Origin: Methanopyrus sp. SNP6
Lineage (GTDB): Archaea; JAADCQ01; Methanopyri; Methanopyrales; Methanopyraceae
Direction: 5' to 3'
Length of the DNA stretch: 64,000 bases
NCBI RefSeq assembly: GCF_002201895.1
Contig: NZ_CP019436.1
Span: forward strand, 977,619-1,041,618
The translations under genes and the position numbers were made by a program. Below, piece after piece: positions 43,868 through 52,864 of the stretch. Below the pieces are notes generated by a model. That model searched no databases, was not told the origin of the DNA, and saw only the letters and a list, made by a program, of their open reading frames with translations. The first letter of the stretch is position 1; each line of letters begins with the position of its first letter.

Positions 43868-45126
43868 AGATCGCGATCCTCGGTGGTACCGGCTCCATGG
43901 GCCGTCTTATCGCACGTGAGCTCCGTGACGATGGTCACGAGGTGGTTATCACCGGCTCTAACCCACACACCGCCGAACGCGTCGCCCGCGAGCTCGACGT
44001 CGAAGCAGCCCCGACCAACGTCGATGCCGCCAAAGACGCCGACGTTGTGGTAATTTCCGTCCCCATCTCCGTAACTGAAGATGTCATCCGTGAAGTCGCA
44101 CCACACGTTCCCGAGGGTTCCCTCCTCACCGACGTGACCTCCGTCAAGGTTCGTCCCGTTCGCGCCATGCTCGAGCACGCTCCCGAGGGTGTGTACGTCC
44201 TCGGAACTCATCCCCTCTTCGGCCCTACGGTCCCCAGTCTCCGCGGTCAGACCGTCATCCTTACGCCCACGGAGCGTAGTGGTCCTTGGATCCGCCGCGT
44301 TCGTCGCTATCTCGAGCGGAAAGGCGCTCGAGTCGTTGAGACCACTCCGGAGGAACACGATCGCACTATGGCCGTCGTTCAGTGCCTTACCCATGCTGTC
44401 CTCCTCGCCGCAGGCGCCGCCATAGGCCGCCTCCTTCCGAGTCTCGAGCTCGACATCGAGGAGGTCGCCAGTCCCGTGTATCGCCTACTCATGGATGTCG
44501 TGGGCCGTATCGCAGGGCAGGACCCACGTCTTTACGCCGAGATTCAGGCCTTCAATCCCTATGGTGATGAAGCCCGTGAAGAGCTCCTCCGCGCCCTCAG
44601 ACGCTTCCACGAGCTCGCCCACGACCATAACACCCTCACCGAGTACATAGCAGAGAGCCGGGAGAGACTCGCACGAGAACTCGATCTCGAAGCCTGTCAG
44701 CGTCGTACCGACAAGCTCCTGTCGTACCTGTCCGACGAATTCAGAATCCTCCAAGACGGGATCGAGGCCATCCTCCTCGACGTGTACACGAACGAGGCTC
44801 TCGAGAGCGAGGTTACGGGTGATCAGGATACGATCCGCTTAGATAATCGTGAACTACCACGAGACCGTTACAAGATCCTCCCTAGGAACCCCAAAGAACT
44901 CGCACATTTCGACGGTAAGGTCACCGTCCTAGAAGTGCGCACAGGTGTGGACCCTGAGGACGTCGCAGCCGTAGTGGACGCTCTCGGCCGCAACCTGCGA
45001 GCGCTGTGGGCCGAGCGTCGGGGCGAACGTGTACGAGTCGAGGTCGAGTACGCCAGCGAGGAGTCACTCGAGGGGTTACTCCGGAGACTACGTGCCCTGG
45101 GGCTTGAAGTGCGTGTTACTCGGTGA
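43864..45126 (+). CDS. tyrA: prephenate dehydrogenase with C-terminal extension
   Basis: 420 aa, ATG 43864 behind GGGGTG plus 6 nt and overlapping the radical SAM stop. The NAD(P) fold is ILGGTGSMGRLIARELRDDG; VVVISVPISVT, TDVTSVKVRPVRAML, LGTHPLFGPTVPSLRGQ and EHDRTMAVVQCLTHA are TyrA signatures. A helical dimer domain follows, and the last 100 residues form an extra domain with a chorismate-mutase-like helix (LSYLSDEFRILQDGIEAIL) and a beta domain. It makes 4-hydroxyphenylpyruvate for tyrosine. Its place at the end of a methanogenesis operon is odd. Confidence 0.9.
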   Translation: MKIAILGGTGSMGRLIARELRDDGHEVVITGSNPHTAERVARELDVEAAPTNVDAAKDADVVVISVPISVTEDVIREVAPHVPEGSLLTDVTSVKVRPVRAMLEHAPEGVYVLGTHPLFGPTVPSLRGQTVILTPTERSGPWIRRVRRYLERKGARVVETTPEEHDRTMAVVQCLTHAVLLAAGAAIGRLLPSLELDIEEVASPVYRLLMDVVGRIAGQDPRLYAEIQAFNPYGDEAREELLRALRRFHELAHDHNTLTEYIAESRERLARELDLEACQRRTDKLLSYLSDEFRILQDGIEAILLDVYTNEALESEVTGDQDTIRLDNRELPRDRYKILPRNPKELAHFDGKVTVLEVRTGVDPEDVAAVVDALGRNLRALWAERRGERVRVEVEYASEESLEGLLRRLRALGLEVRVTR

Positions 45127-45177
45127 TCCTCTCGGGTACGTTTCGGATATTGGGACAATTCCACGGGGCTTAGCCAG

Positions 45178-45200
45178 CCTTTAAAGGAGCTCTTTAAAGG
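45178..45200. terminator. inverted repeat between convergent tyrA and fsr
   Basis: Two CTTTAAAG palindromes (45179-45186 and 45192-45199) flank GAGCT, giving a nearly perfect 23-nt palindrome in the 77-nt gap between two converging genes. A bidirectional transcript-end signal is likely; a protein-binding site is the alternative. Confidence 0.5.
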
Positions 45201-45203
45201 AAT

Positions 45204-47168
45204 TCAGTGGGAGAGGGCCTGCCGGATCGCCTCGGTGAACGGTCGAAGCCCGTGCTTGCGGATCGTGTCGGCCAACCGCTCTTTCTGCGGTTCCTCCGCC
45301 AGTTCCCGATACTTCTCGATCACGGCGCGGGCTATCGCGGGTACGCTATCGGGGTCGGCGAAAACGTCCAATCTGGCTCCTTCGACGGGTTCCCGTCCTC
45401 CCTTGCCTCCGATCCAGACGATGACGCCCTCCTTTTCAGCGTACCTTGCCTCCTCCGGACAGACTTTGATGCACTTACCGCAGTAGACACAACGCTTGTA
45501 ATCAGTGTCCGCCACAGCCGCCTGTCCTCCGACGGCGATGATCCGGATCGCGTCGACCTTACAGGAATCCACGCATTGTCCGCATCCGGTGCACTTCTCC
45601 GGGTCTACTCCGGGTCTCACGGCGCCGGCGAAACCGAGGTCGTGGTGCTGAGGTCGAACGCAGCTGTTCGTGCACCCGGATAATGCTATTTTGAACTTGT
45701 ACGGGGTGGGTTCTTCCGCGAGCTCTTCCTCCAGATTCTTGGCGAGCTCTTCGGTGTTCAGGATACCAGAGGAACAGTTACCCTCCCCCGGGCACGCCAT
45801 GATGGTTCGGACGAGCGGGCCTTCGGACCCCGTACCCAGTCCAGCCTCTCGGAGTCGTTCCACGACTTCTGGTATCCCCGTAGTGGGGATACCGTGGATC
45901 TCGAGCTGCTGTCGGTCGGTGAACTTGGCCCTGTAACCTTTCTCTAGTAGCCCAGAGATCGTCCGGAAGACGTCGGGGTCATCGACCCAGCCGCCGGGGC
46001 CGACCTTTAGTCGGACCGCTAAGGTACCGTCCGCACGGGTGATAACGCCTCCGTAATCTCCTACCCAAAACGGTGGGACTTTCCGTCCCTCTTCCAGCCG
46101 GCTTTTCGCTTCCTTCATGGACCAGTCACACTTGAGTTTCGCGAGCCTTCGCACTTCCGACCCGTCGATCGCATCTCGGAGCCGTAGGTATCCCGACTCG
46201 ACGGCACCTTTAACGAGCTCTTCACCGACCTCGCTGCGGATTAGGAGAGTAGTGACTCCTTCGGGGCTTCCTACGGAACCAGCGGAGACGTCGGCCAGTC
46301 TGGCGGTGAAGTCGTTACAGATACGGCAGCCTTCGGGGACGGCGTCCTCGAATTCCTTCACATCATATTCCCTTGTCTCATCGCCCGATAACTCGACGCG
46401 GAGCTTACCTGAAGTGACCTCGAACCGCTTGACCTCCTCAATGTCGACACCTTTCTCCCTTAAGAGCTTCACGAGGTGTCCGTACTCGAAGTTCTTGGTA
46501 CAGAACAGTCCGATAGTAGCGACGACTTCGGGGAGCTTCTCGGCTGGACTTCCGTCGATGTTGCGCAGGGCCCGTGCGCCTTTGGCCACGACCTCGAAGT
46601 GTCGAATCTTGGCGAGTCCGTTTACTTGGCAAGGAAGGCCTACCGCGAGTACGCGCTCGATACCGCGATCCGCGGCTTCAGCCAAGGCTTCGACGAGTCC
46701 AACGCGCGTGTACTTGGACCCGGCTAGGTCCTTCACCTTTTCGGGATCCTCTATGACGGTAACGCATGGCTTCCAAGCGGAGCCGGCGGTCACTCCGACG
46801 ATGGCGTCGGCAAGACCTTCCTCGAGGGCGTATCGGGCTAGTGCCGTAACGGCGCCTCCATCTTGACCGAGCTCTCGGAGGTTGGGATCAACGGCGACCG
46901 CTCCCACCGCACGCCGATAACCGCCCGTGAGAGGTTCGTAGTCGCGGCCGGCGATACGTAGACCGAGGTGGTAAGCCGCTGTATCGACACGTGGACATAC
47001 GGCGTGGCAATTACCCGTTCCCTTTCGGGCGCACTCCTCGGTGAGTCGTGGGCCCTCATCCGTTAGCTCGATTATTCCACCCGGGCAGATCGCGACACAA
47101 GTGCCACAGAAGGCGCAGGCGCCTGGTTCGACGACTTCGTCGGCCAGTTTCCACTCGAATTTTGCCAA
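45204..47168 (-). CDS. fsr: F420H2-dependent sulfite reductase
   Basis: 654 aa from TTG 47168 (GGGGGG plus 6 nt); the GTG at 47213 precedes the likely transcript signals. The N-terminal half is an FrhB/FpoF-like F420H2 oxidase with a [4Fe-4S] motif CAFCGTCVAICPGG (Cys 18, 21, 24, 28). The C-terminal half is a siroheme sulfite reductase with CPGEGNC (Cx5C) and SGCTNSCVRPQHHDLG (Cx3C), then two ferredoxin motifs (CTGCGQCVDSC, CVYCGKCIKVC). It reduces sulfite to sulfide with F420H2, detoxifying sulfite that would poison methyl-coenzyme M reductase. Divergent from its probable regulator. Confidence 0.95.
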   Translation of the reverse strand: MAKFEWKLADEVVEPGACAFCGTCVAICPGGIIELTDEGPRLTEECARKGTGNCHAVCPRVDTAAYHLGLRIAGRDYEPLTGGYRRAVGAVAVDPNLRELGQDGGAVTALARYALEEGLADAIVGVTAGSAWKPCVTVIEDPEKVKDLAGSKYTRVGLVEALAEAADRGIERVLAVGLPCQVNGLAKIRHFEVVAKGARALRNIDGSPAEKLPEVVATIGLFCTKNFEYGHLVKLLREKGVDIEEVKRFEVTSGKLRVELSGDETREYDVKEFEDAVPEGCRICNDFTARLADVSAGSVGSPEGVTTLLIRSEVGEELVKGAVESGYLRLRDAIDGSEVRRLAKLKCDWSMKEAKSRLEEGRKVPPFWVGDYGGVITRADGTLAVRLKVGPGGWVDDPDVFRTISGLLEKGYRAKFTDRQQLEIHGIPTTGIPEVVERLREAGLGTGSEGPLVRTIMACPGEGNCSSGILNTEELAKNLEEELAEEPTPYKFKIALSGCTNSCVRPQHHDLGFAGAVRPGVDPEKCTGCGQCVDSCKVDAIRIIAVGGQAAVADTDYKRCVYCGKCIKVCPEEARYAEKEGVIVWIGGKGGREPVEGARLDVFADPDSVPAIARAVIEKYRELAEEPQKERLADTIRKHGLRPFTEAIRQALSH

Positions 47169-47224
47169 GTAGTGCCCCCCGTGCTCTGATGTGACAGCAT
47201 TCCGCACATCCACGTGAGGCCGGA

Positions 47225-47238
47225 TCTATATATACATT
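47225..47238. promoter_or_regulatory. shared TATA element between fsr and the HTH regulator
   Basis: TCTATATATACATT is a strong, nearly symmetric TATA box. It lies about 57 nt before the fsr TTG (minus) and about 40 nt before the regulator ATG (plus), so TBP could serve both directions and the regulator could control both. Confidence 0.6.
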
Positions 47239-47271
47239 CCGACTAGGCTTGAGCTGGTGGGGGGTTATCGA

Positions 47272-47655
47272 ATGCTCGCGGACGTGCCCGTCGTCACTGT
47301 CCGAAGTCTTAACGTCACGGTTCGTGACGTACTTAAATGCGTGCTAGGACTGCGTGACGTCGAGGTGGACACGTACTTCGCGCTGCTCGAGCACGGCGAA
47401 GCTACGGTGTACGACCTCGCGGAGGAACTCGATCGCGACCGTACGACGGTCCAAAAAGCACTGAAAAGCCTGGTATATGCGGGTCTGGTCACGCGTCGCA
47501 AGGAAACCCGGCCGCGCGGTGGGTTCGTGTACGTATACGAGGCGGTACCTTTTGAGGAAGCGAGGAAAATAGTCCTTAGGGCGCTTGACGAATGGTACGA
47601 GGCGGTAAAGGATGCCTTGGAGCGTGCGGATGTTCCGAGGTCCGACCCGGAGTGA
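47272..47655 (+). CDS. winged-helix transcriptional regulator, probable sulfite-module regulator
   Basis: 127 aa, ATG 47272 behind GGGGGG plus 7 nt. A winged HTH is clear: VDTYFALLEHGEATVYDLAEELDRDRTTVQKALKSLVYAGLVTRR, with recognition helix DRTTVQKALKSL and a wing containing RGGFVYVYEA, as in TrmB/MarR-like archaeal regulators. No ligand domain or Cys cluster. It overlaps the small siroheme reductase (GTGA) and is divergent from fsr, so control of sulfite reduction is the simplest inference. Confidence 0.8.
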   Translation: MLADVPVVTVRSLNVTVRDVLKCVLGLRDVEVDTYFALLEHGEATVYDLAEELDRDRTTVQKALKSLVYAGLVTRRKETRPRGGFVYVYEAVPFEEARKIVLRALDEWYEAVKDALERADVPRSDPE

Positions 47656-48263
47656 TTCAATCCCCTGACGGCACTTACGTGGTGAGGCTGGCACTTCCGC
47701 CGGGATTTATCAAAACCGAGATACTGAGAACTGTGGCGGAGCTCGCGGAACGGTACGCGAGCGGTGAAGTGCATATCACGGTGCGACAGGGTCTGGAGAT
47801 CCCTGAAGTACCGCCGTCGAAGTTAGACGATCTCCTGCGTAATCTCAGGAAGCTCGGCTTGGAACCCGGATCAACAGGTCCTCGCGTTCGTCAAGTGACC
47901 TGCTGTCCGGGCATCAGGACGTGCGCCAACGCACTCATGGATCCCGTACCATTGGCTCAGAAGTTGCATGAAGAGTTCGTGGACGTGTGGGTGCCGGCCA
48001 AGGTCAAGATCGCCGTCTCGGGTTGCCTTCGTGGCTGCACGCGGCCGAGTGAGAACGATCTGGGCCTGGTAGCGGTAAGTGAGGACGAGTGGGAACTCCT
48101 GGTCGGAGGTTATAGAGTCACCAGACTACCGGAACGGGATGTCATCGACGCCGTCGAGTCGACGCTCGAATGGTATTCCTCGGAGGCCCCACCAGGGATG
48201 AGGTTACGCCGGTTCGTTACGGATCGTGTTTCGGAACTTCGCGACGTGCTCGAGAGATTATGA
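47652..48263 (+). CDS. small siroheme-Fe4S4 sulfite/nitrite-reductase-like protein
   Basis: 203 aa from GTG 47652, overlapping the regulator stop. An N-terminal half-repeat has VHITVRQGLEIPEVP. The siroheme-cluster ligands are CCPGIRTC (Cx5C) and SGCLRGCTRPSENDLG (Cx3C). It lacks the ferredoxin insert and F420 domain of Fsr. Matches the small single-module dissimilatory sulfite reductase-like proteins of methanogens, whose substrate (sulfite, nitrite or another) is not established. The last 47 nt overlap the convergent secreted-protein gene. Confidence 0.85.
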   Translation: MIQSPDGTYVVRLALPPGFIKTEILRTVAELAERYASGEVHITVRQGLEIPEVPPSKLDDLLRNLRKLGLEPGSTGPRVRQVTCCPGIRTCANALMDPVPLAQKLHEEFVDVWVPAKVKIAVSGCLRGCTRPSENDLGLVAVSEDEWELLVGGYRVTRLPERDVIDAVESTLEWYSSEAPPGMRLRRFVTDRVSELRDVLERL

Positions 48264-49479
48264 GCCATAGGAACTGCCCGTACACCGGAAGCTTGAGGCC
48301 TACGTAGGCCCCTATCGATGCAGCGAGAAGCAACGAGACGATCCAAACGGGCCTGCGTCGATGCTGTGTAGGTCTACCGAGCCCTTCGGAGTACTCGACG
48401 TGGACCGTGGGTTCACCGTCCCTCGCATAGAAGGCGAGTATGACCCCGGCGACCTCTAGGGAATGTTCTGTAGTCCTCACCACCCCGACTCCGGTCGGCG
48501 AATAACCTGGCTCCTTTATTAGCGTGCCCTCCCTCACGACCTCCAGCCTCGTTCCTTCAACCCTCACCTCGGCGGCACGCAACTCGGACCCTCCGTACAC
48601 GATCAGGTATCGATCAATACCGTACGAGACGATCGCGGGCAGAACGTCGGTAACGTCAGCGACCTTCACGTCCGATGCTACCTTCCACGTCGTCCCTCTA
48701 ACCAATAGCGCTGCGTGTATACCATCGGTGCCAACGTACGCTAGAACGTTGTCCAAGAGAACGGGTCTTGTCCCCGGGACGGTGATCGGAGCACCGTCGA
48801 TCGTCGGGTGGGCGGGATCGGGTAAGTTAACAGCTACGACTTCGGTTCCCACCGGAGTCTCGTACGCCACGAGGAGATACGTGGTCACAGGACGTCCGGC
48901 TACCGAAACGGAGAACCTCTCGACGGGGCCCGGGGTGAACAACTCGAGCTCCACGGGCTGACCTTGCTCGTCCGTGATCCATCTCCAAACGCCGTCGACG
49001 TTTCCGAACACCCTCACTCGCAGCTTCCCATCGCACCGGTATACGAGCACGAAGGTGGAATCGTCCACCCGGACCGGCACAGCCGCGTCGCCTTGGACAC
49101 TCAGTCCAGTCCACAGTACGGCGCAAACGTTGTCCTTGTACTCGACGAGATCGACGTCGATTCTGGGCCCTTCCGGTGTCATGAGCGGTACGGTCAACAC
49201 GAACGTTGCCAGATCACGTTCCCCACGCCACGGAGCCGTAGCCGGATAGCCGGCTACGGGTGCCCTGATCCAAGTCTTGACTAGTACCCTACCGTCGGCT
49301 TTCGCCACCGCTATGCCGAGTCCCTCTCTGGATTTCCAAGCTACCAACGCGTGATCCGACTGGAGGGCGAGGGCCGGTGGACTGGGCGCGGTCTCGGGAC
49401 CCGGGACGTCCGCAGGGCCCAGCTCCTCCGCCTGAGAAGAACCAGCGAGCAGCAGTAACGTGAACAGTATCGGAAGCAT
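48217..49479 (-). CDS. secreted, membrane-anchored beta-rich surface protein
   Basis: 420 aa, ATG start. N-terminal signal peptide (LPILFTLLLLAG, cleavage probably after SSQA). A long extracellular beta-strand-rich region with recurring VLVYR/LLVAYE-type strands, suggestive of a propeller or repeated beta domain, is followed near residues 385-400 by a transmembrane helix (VWIVSLLLAASIGAYVGL) and a short basic cytoplasmic tail. No family recognised. Probably displayed outside the cell; ligand unknown. Divergent from the aTrm56 gene. Confidence 0.7.
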   Translation of the reverse strand: MLPILFTLLLLAGSSQAEELGPADVPGPETAPSPPALALQSDHALVAWKSREGLGIAVAKADGRVLVKTWIRAPVAGYPATAPWRGERDLATFVLTVPLMTPEGPRIDVDLVEYKDNVCAVLWTGLSVQGDAAVPVRVDDSTFVLVYRCDGKLRVRVFGNVDGVWRWITDEQGQPVELELFTPGPVERFSVSVAGRPVTTYLLVAYETPVGTEVVAVNLPDPAHPTIDGAPITVPGTRPVLLDNVLAYVGTDGIHAALLVRGTTWKVASDVKVADVTDVLPAIVSYGIDRYLIVYGGSELRAAEVRVEGTRLEVVREGTLIKEPGYSPTGVGVVRTTEHSLEVAGVILAFYARDGEPTVHVEYSEGLGRPTQHRRRPVWIVSLLLAASIGAYVGLKLPVYGQFLWLIISRARREVPKHDP

Positions 49480-49538
49480 CCTAGGCCCCTGTGGTGAGTG
49501 GTCATGGTGATGAATAAATTTCGAAAGGGGCTGAAAGG

Positions 49539-50075
49539 TTGGGACTTGAGCCGAGGACGGTAGTTCTCAGACTAGGACACCGGCGCGAGCGGGACAAGCG
49601 GATCACGACGCACGTATGTTTGACGGCTCGGGCGTTCGGAGCTGCCAGTGTGCTGATCTCGGGTGACCATGATGAATCGGTGATCGAGTCCGTCGAGAAC
49701 GTCGTCGATCGATGGGGCGGCCCCTTCACCGTGCAGTGGGTAAAGAATTGGAGACGTGTGATCAAAGATTGGAAACACTCTGGAGGATCCGTGGTCCACC
49801 TCACGATGTACGGTTTGCACGTAGACGACGTGATCGAAGAGTTGCGAGAGGAGAACGAACTGCTCGTGATCGTGGGTGCCGGTAAGGTTCCTGCCGAAGT
49901 CTTCGAGCTTTCGGATTACAACGTCGCCATAGGACATCAACCCCACTCCGAGGTGGCCGCGCTCGCAGTCTTTCTCGACCGGCTCTACGGGGGCAAGGAA
50001 CTTCATCGGGAGTTCGAGCGGGCTAGGTTGAGGGTCATACCCTCGGAGAAAGGGAAGAAGGTGGAACGACTATGA
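49539..50075 (+). CDS. tRNA (cytidine-56 2'-O)-methyltransferase, aTrm56
   Basis: 178 aa, TTG behind GGGGCT plus 6 nt. Archaeal SPOUT family signatures: [24 protein letters not shown] split over the N-terminus, [29 protein letters not shown] forming the trefoil knot, and an [14 protein letters not shown] helix. It methylates the ribose of C56 in the T loop of tRNA. Overlaps the following phosphoesterase gene (ATGA). Confidence 0.92.
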   Translation: MGLEPRTVVLRLGHRRERDKRITTHVCLTARAFGAASVLISGDHDESVIESVENVVDRWGGPFTVQWVKNWRRVIKDWKHSGGSVVHLTMYGLHVDDVIEELREENELLVIVGAGKVPAEVFELSDYNVAIGHQPHSEVAALAVFLDRLYGGKELHREFERARLRVIPSEKGKKVERL

Positions 50076-50770
50076 CGGTAGAGATCGCTGTGATATCGGA
50101 CGTTCACTCGAACCTCGAAGCGCTGAAGCGGGTGCTGCGGGAAGTACGGTCGGCCGACATGTTGGTGTGCTGCGGCGATATCGTGGGCTACGGTCCCCGA
50201 CCTGTAGAGTGCGTGGACATCGTCCGCGAGCGGTGTGACCGGTGCGTGATGGGTAACCACGACTACGGCGTCGTCACCGGAGATGTCGCCTACTTCAACG
50301 TCGCCGCTCGGATAGCCGTGGAGTGGACTCGGCGCCAGCTAGACGAGGATAGGCGGGATTTTCTGGCAAAGTTGCCGAAGACCGAGCGGTTCGAGGTGGA
50401 AGGGGTTTCGATCTTCCTGGTACACGGGAGTCCCAGGGATCCGATCTGGGAGTACGTGTTTCCTCACACTCCCAGACGACTGCTGGAGAAACTGGTCGAT
50501 AAGGCCGGTACAGACGTACTCATCACGGGTCACACACACGTACCCATGTGCGACGATGTTAATGGTTCTTACGTCCTCAACCCCGGTAGCGTAGGCCAGC
50601 CCAGGGATGGTGATCCTCGGGCGGCGTTCGGTATCCTCGAAGTCTCGGACGGCAGAGTAGTCTCTTGGGACGTACACAGGGTGGCTTACAACGTCGATCG
50701 GGCCGCCCGCGAGATCGAAGAACGTGGTCTGCCGGAGGAGCTGGGAGCGCGGCTGTACCGTGGAGTTTAG
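50072..50770 (+). CDS. calcineurin-like metallophosphoesterase
   Basis: 232 aa. Motifs in order: [12 protein letters not shown] (8-19), [16 protein letters not shown] (33-48), [32 protein letters not shown] and [12 protein letters not shown]. This is the diadenosine-tetraphosphatase/YfcE-like architecture with two metal sites. The physiological substrate is unknown. Coupled to aTrm56 by ATGA overlap. Confidence 0.88.
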   Translation: MTVEIAVISDVHSNLEALKRVLREVRSADMLVCCGDIVGYGPRPVECVDIVRERCDRCVMGNHDYGVVTGDVAYFNVAARIAVEWTRRQLDEDRRDFLAKLPKTERFEVEGVSIFLVHGSPRDPIWEYVFPHTPRRLLEKLVDKAGTDVLITGHTHVPMCDDVNGSYVLNPGSVGQPRDGDPRAAFGILEVSDGRVVSWDVHRVAYNVDRAAREIEERGLPEELGARLYRGV

Positions 50771-51555
50771 ACATTTCGGAGTAGTTTTAACCCATACTCG
50801 AGCGCTTCTAGGTTTCGTTCCGCGATGGATCGCCTGGGCCAGCTCTCCGGGCGCTCACACCAGGATCGCTGTGTCCGGTACACCCACTCCACACGATCTG
50901 GGGACGCGTATTCCTCACGACAGAGCGTGTAGAGGACCTCGACGGCGGGCTTAGTGAACACGATTCCATACCCTCGTGCGGTCAGCTCCGCGAGGACCAA
51001 TTCTACGCGCTCCGGTGGTACCTCCTGGTAGGGCCGGTGAGCCTTCTCGCCGTCGTCTATGAACGCGGGTTCCTTGCCGAGTAGTTCCGAGACTATGTGT
51101 GCTCCCAACCCTCGTGTCACCAGCGTAGGTACGTCGCCTGATCCCATCTCCGCGGTCGGACCGAAGAAGCGTACGCTGAGCCACTCGGATCTCAACAGTC
51201 TGTGCAGTTCCGGGTGAACTTTGGCGTACACTACCCGGTCTACCTCCTCTTTGTCCGCTTCGACTCCGTACAAGTCTTCCAGTGGTTTTAGGTTCGCGTC
51301 CACAAGAATGTCACGGCCTTTTTCCCAGTGTTCCACCGCTAGAGCCGTTTCGATAACGTCGACGCTTTCATCACGAAAAGCTACTAGTTCGACTATCGCC
51401 CCATCGTCTTGACGTGCCACGAAAGCGGTCACGATAGGATATCGTAGGTACGGTCCGACAGAGTCGACAACGAGCCGGCGGCCAGGTTCCGACATCCGAA
51501 CGCGATGGACGCCCCCTTCCTGAAGCGCCCGTCGCATCATCTCGTGTGGATCCAA
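50767..51555 (-). CDS. unrecognised 262-aa protein
   Basis: TTG 51555 follows GGGGTC plus 6 nt, so it is preferred over ATG 51627, which lacks a ribosome-binding site. It opens MDPHEMMRRALQEGG, has a strand-rich middle (LVVDSVGPYLRY, GAIVELVAFRDESV), an acidic helix region, and the block WLSVRFFGPTAEMGSGDVPTLV. A C-terminal Trp/Arg-rich stretch (VEWVYRTQRSWCERPESW) follows. No motif I can assign to a family. It converges on the phosphoesterase gene with a 4-nt overlap. Confidence 0.55.
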   Translation of the reverse strand: MDPHEMMRRALQEGGVHRVRMSEPGRRLVVDSVGPYLRYPIVTAFVARQDDGAIVELVAFRDESVDVIETALAVEHWEKGRDILVDANLKPLEDLYGVEADKEEVDRVVYAKVHPELHRLLRSEWLSVRFFGPTAEMGSGDVPTLVTRGLGAHIVSELLGKEPAFIDDGEKAHRPYQEVPPERVELVLAELTARGYGIVFTKPAVEVLYTLCREEYASPDRVEWVYRTQRSWCERPESWPRRSIAERNLEALEYGLKLLRNV

Positions 51556-51820
51556 AGTGCCGACCCCGTTCGGTCGGACCGTGGCCCCCTCCTCACGAGC
51601 TCGGAGCCGGGGTGGTAAGCTCGTCATCCCGACACTGGCCCGTGTTCCGGGAAAGTGTATCCGGCCCGTCGGACGGCCGTTCATCCGCTGCGAGACGGCC
51701 GGTCACGGCCGCCGGGCGTAATTGTGCCGGACCGCAGCACGCCCGCCCTCATCTGTTCTTAGGCGGGACCGTCTCCTCGAGGGTAACTCCTCCACATAAT
51801 AATTGTCCCTTTAGACCCCC

Positions 51821-52852
51821 TCAGAAGGATGGTGGATGTCGGAGGAGCGACACTAGGAGGAACACGATGAACGGCACCTTCAGATAACCGAGGTAGCTGC
51901 CTAAGGATGGGTATCCCGGATCCAAGTCCGCGGTCGCATCTATCAGCTTCAAGATGACGGCATAGAGTTTCCAGGGCATGCCGAGCCACGGGATCGTTAA
52001 TGACCACTCGAGCGTGTCGAGTAACGCGAACAACCACTTCTGATATTCTGGACCTAACAACGAGAGGTTCCATCCGACCCCGATACCCGGGACGAAGAAC
52101 GGCTCTCGCAACTTCACGGTCAGGCCCAGCAGGCCGCCTAGCACGGCTTTGCTCAAATCGTCTAACAGAGCTATCGGCGCCATCTCGAGCGTGAGTACGA
52201 ACTCGGATTCGACGGTTTCTAGCGCGTAGCGCGGACACTGAGCGGCCGTGATCAGCACCGAGAGTGTTACGAGCCCGAGCTCGATGAGATACCGGTCCAC
52301 CGGGTACCGATCCCGTATCAAGGCTTCCCACGCGATCTTACCGTCAGTCAGCGCACCGTGGATCTCGACCGGTATCAGGTTGAGGAGGTTATTCCAAGCG
52401 GAGTCGAACGCTCCTTGGGGATCCAGCGGACTCAGCGCGGCCGATATCAGGGCACCGACCACGGGGCCCGCCATGGTGACCTCCGCGTCTTCTCGCGAGA
52501 CGTTATCGAAAAATTTCACCGGATTCTCAACGTAGAGCAGCAGAACCTCCTTGTACCGCTTCCTGAGCTCCTCCTCTGGGGTACCCGGATCGTAAGGCCC
52601 TATGGTGACGAATCCTATTGGGAATTCTACATGGATGTCTACGCACTTCCCGTTCCTGCAGTGAAAAAGTATCTTCGGTGGAAACAGGTCGATCTGAACC
52701 CCGTCAATGCCTCCGCAGTACTCCGCCTCCACCAAAGCATGACCCAACTCATGTGCCAGCGTTCCCGTCAGATACACCGAACCCGTGAGGCCCGCGTACC
52801 CTGGAACCGCCACGATCGGTAGAACGAACGCGACGATCATAATCCGTTGCAA
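51821..52852 (-). CDS. M50-like (site-2-protease-type) membrane metalloprotease
   Basis: 343 aa, TTG 52852 behind GGGGAA plus 6 nt (ATG 52840 possible). Metalloprotease motif HELGH at residues 34-38 just after an N-terminal hydrophobic helix, and a second motif NLLNLIPVEIHGALTDGK near 157-174, matching the N-P...DG element that supplies the third zinc ligand in site-2 proteases. Several further hydrophobic segments at the C-terminus. Intramembrane cleavage is inferred. A Cys-containing loop (FHCRNGKCVDI) follows HELGH. Divergent from the SAM hydrolase gene. Confidence 0.7.
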   Translation of the reverse strand: MQRIMIVAFVLPIVAVPGYAGLTGSVYLTGTLAHELGHALVEAEYCGGIDGVQIDLFPPKILFHCRNGKCVDIHVEFPIGFVTIGPYDPGTPEEELRKRYKEVLLLYVENPVKFFDNVSREDAEVTMAGPVVGALISAALSPLDPQGAFDSAWNNLLNLIPVEIHGALTDGKIAWEALIRDRYPVDRYLIELGLVTLSVLITAAQCPRYALETVESEFVLTLEMAPIALLDDLSKAVLGGLLGLTVKLREPFFVPGIGVGWNLSLLGPEYQKWLFALLDTLEWSLTIPWLGMPWKLYAVILKLIDATADLDPGYPSLGSYLGYLKVPFIVFLLVSLLRHPPSF

Positions 52853-52853
52853 A

Positions 52854-52864
52854 GGGGGTTCCCC
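52854..52864. promoter_or_regulatory. interleaved double Shine-Dalgarno palindrome
   Basis: GGGGGTTCCCC between divergent TTG starts only 12 nt apart (52852 minus, 52865 plus). GGGGG serves the plus-strand gene; CCCC read in reverse serves the minus-strand gene. Confidence 0.5.
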
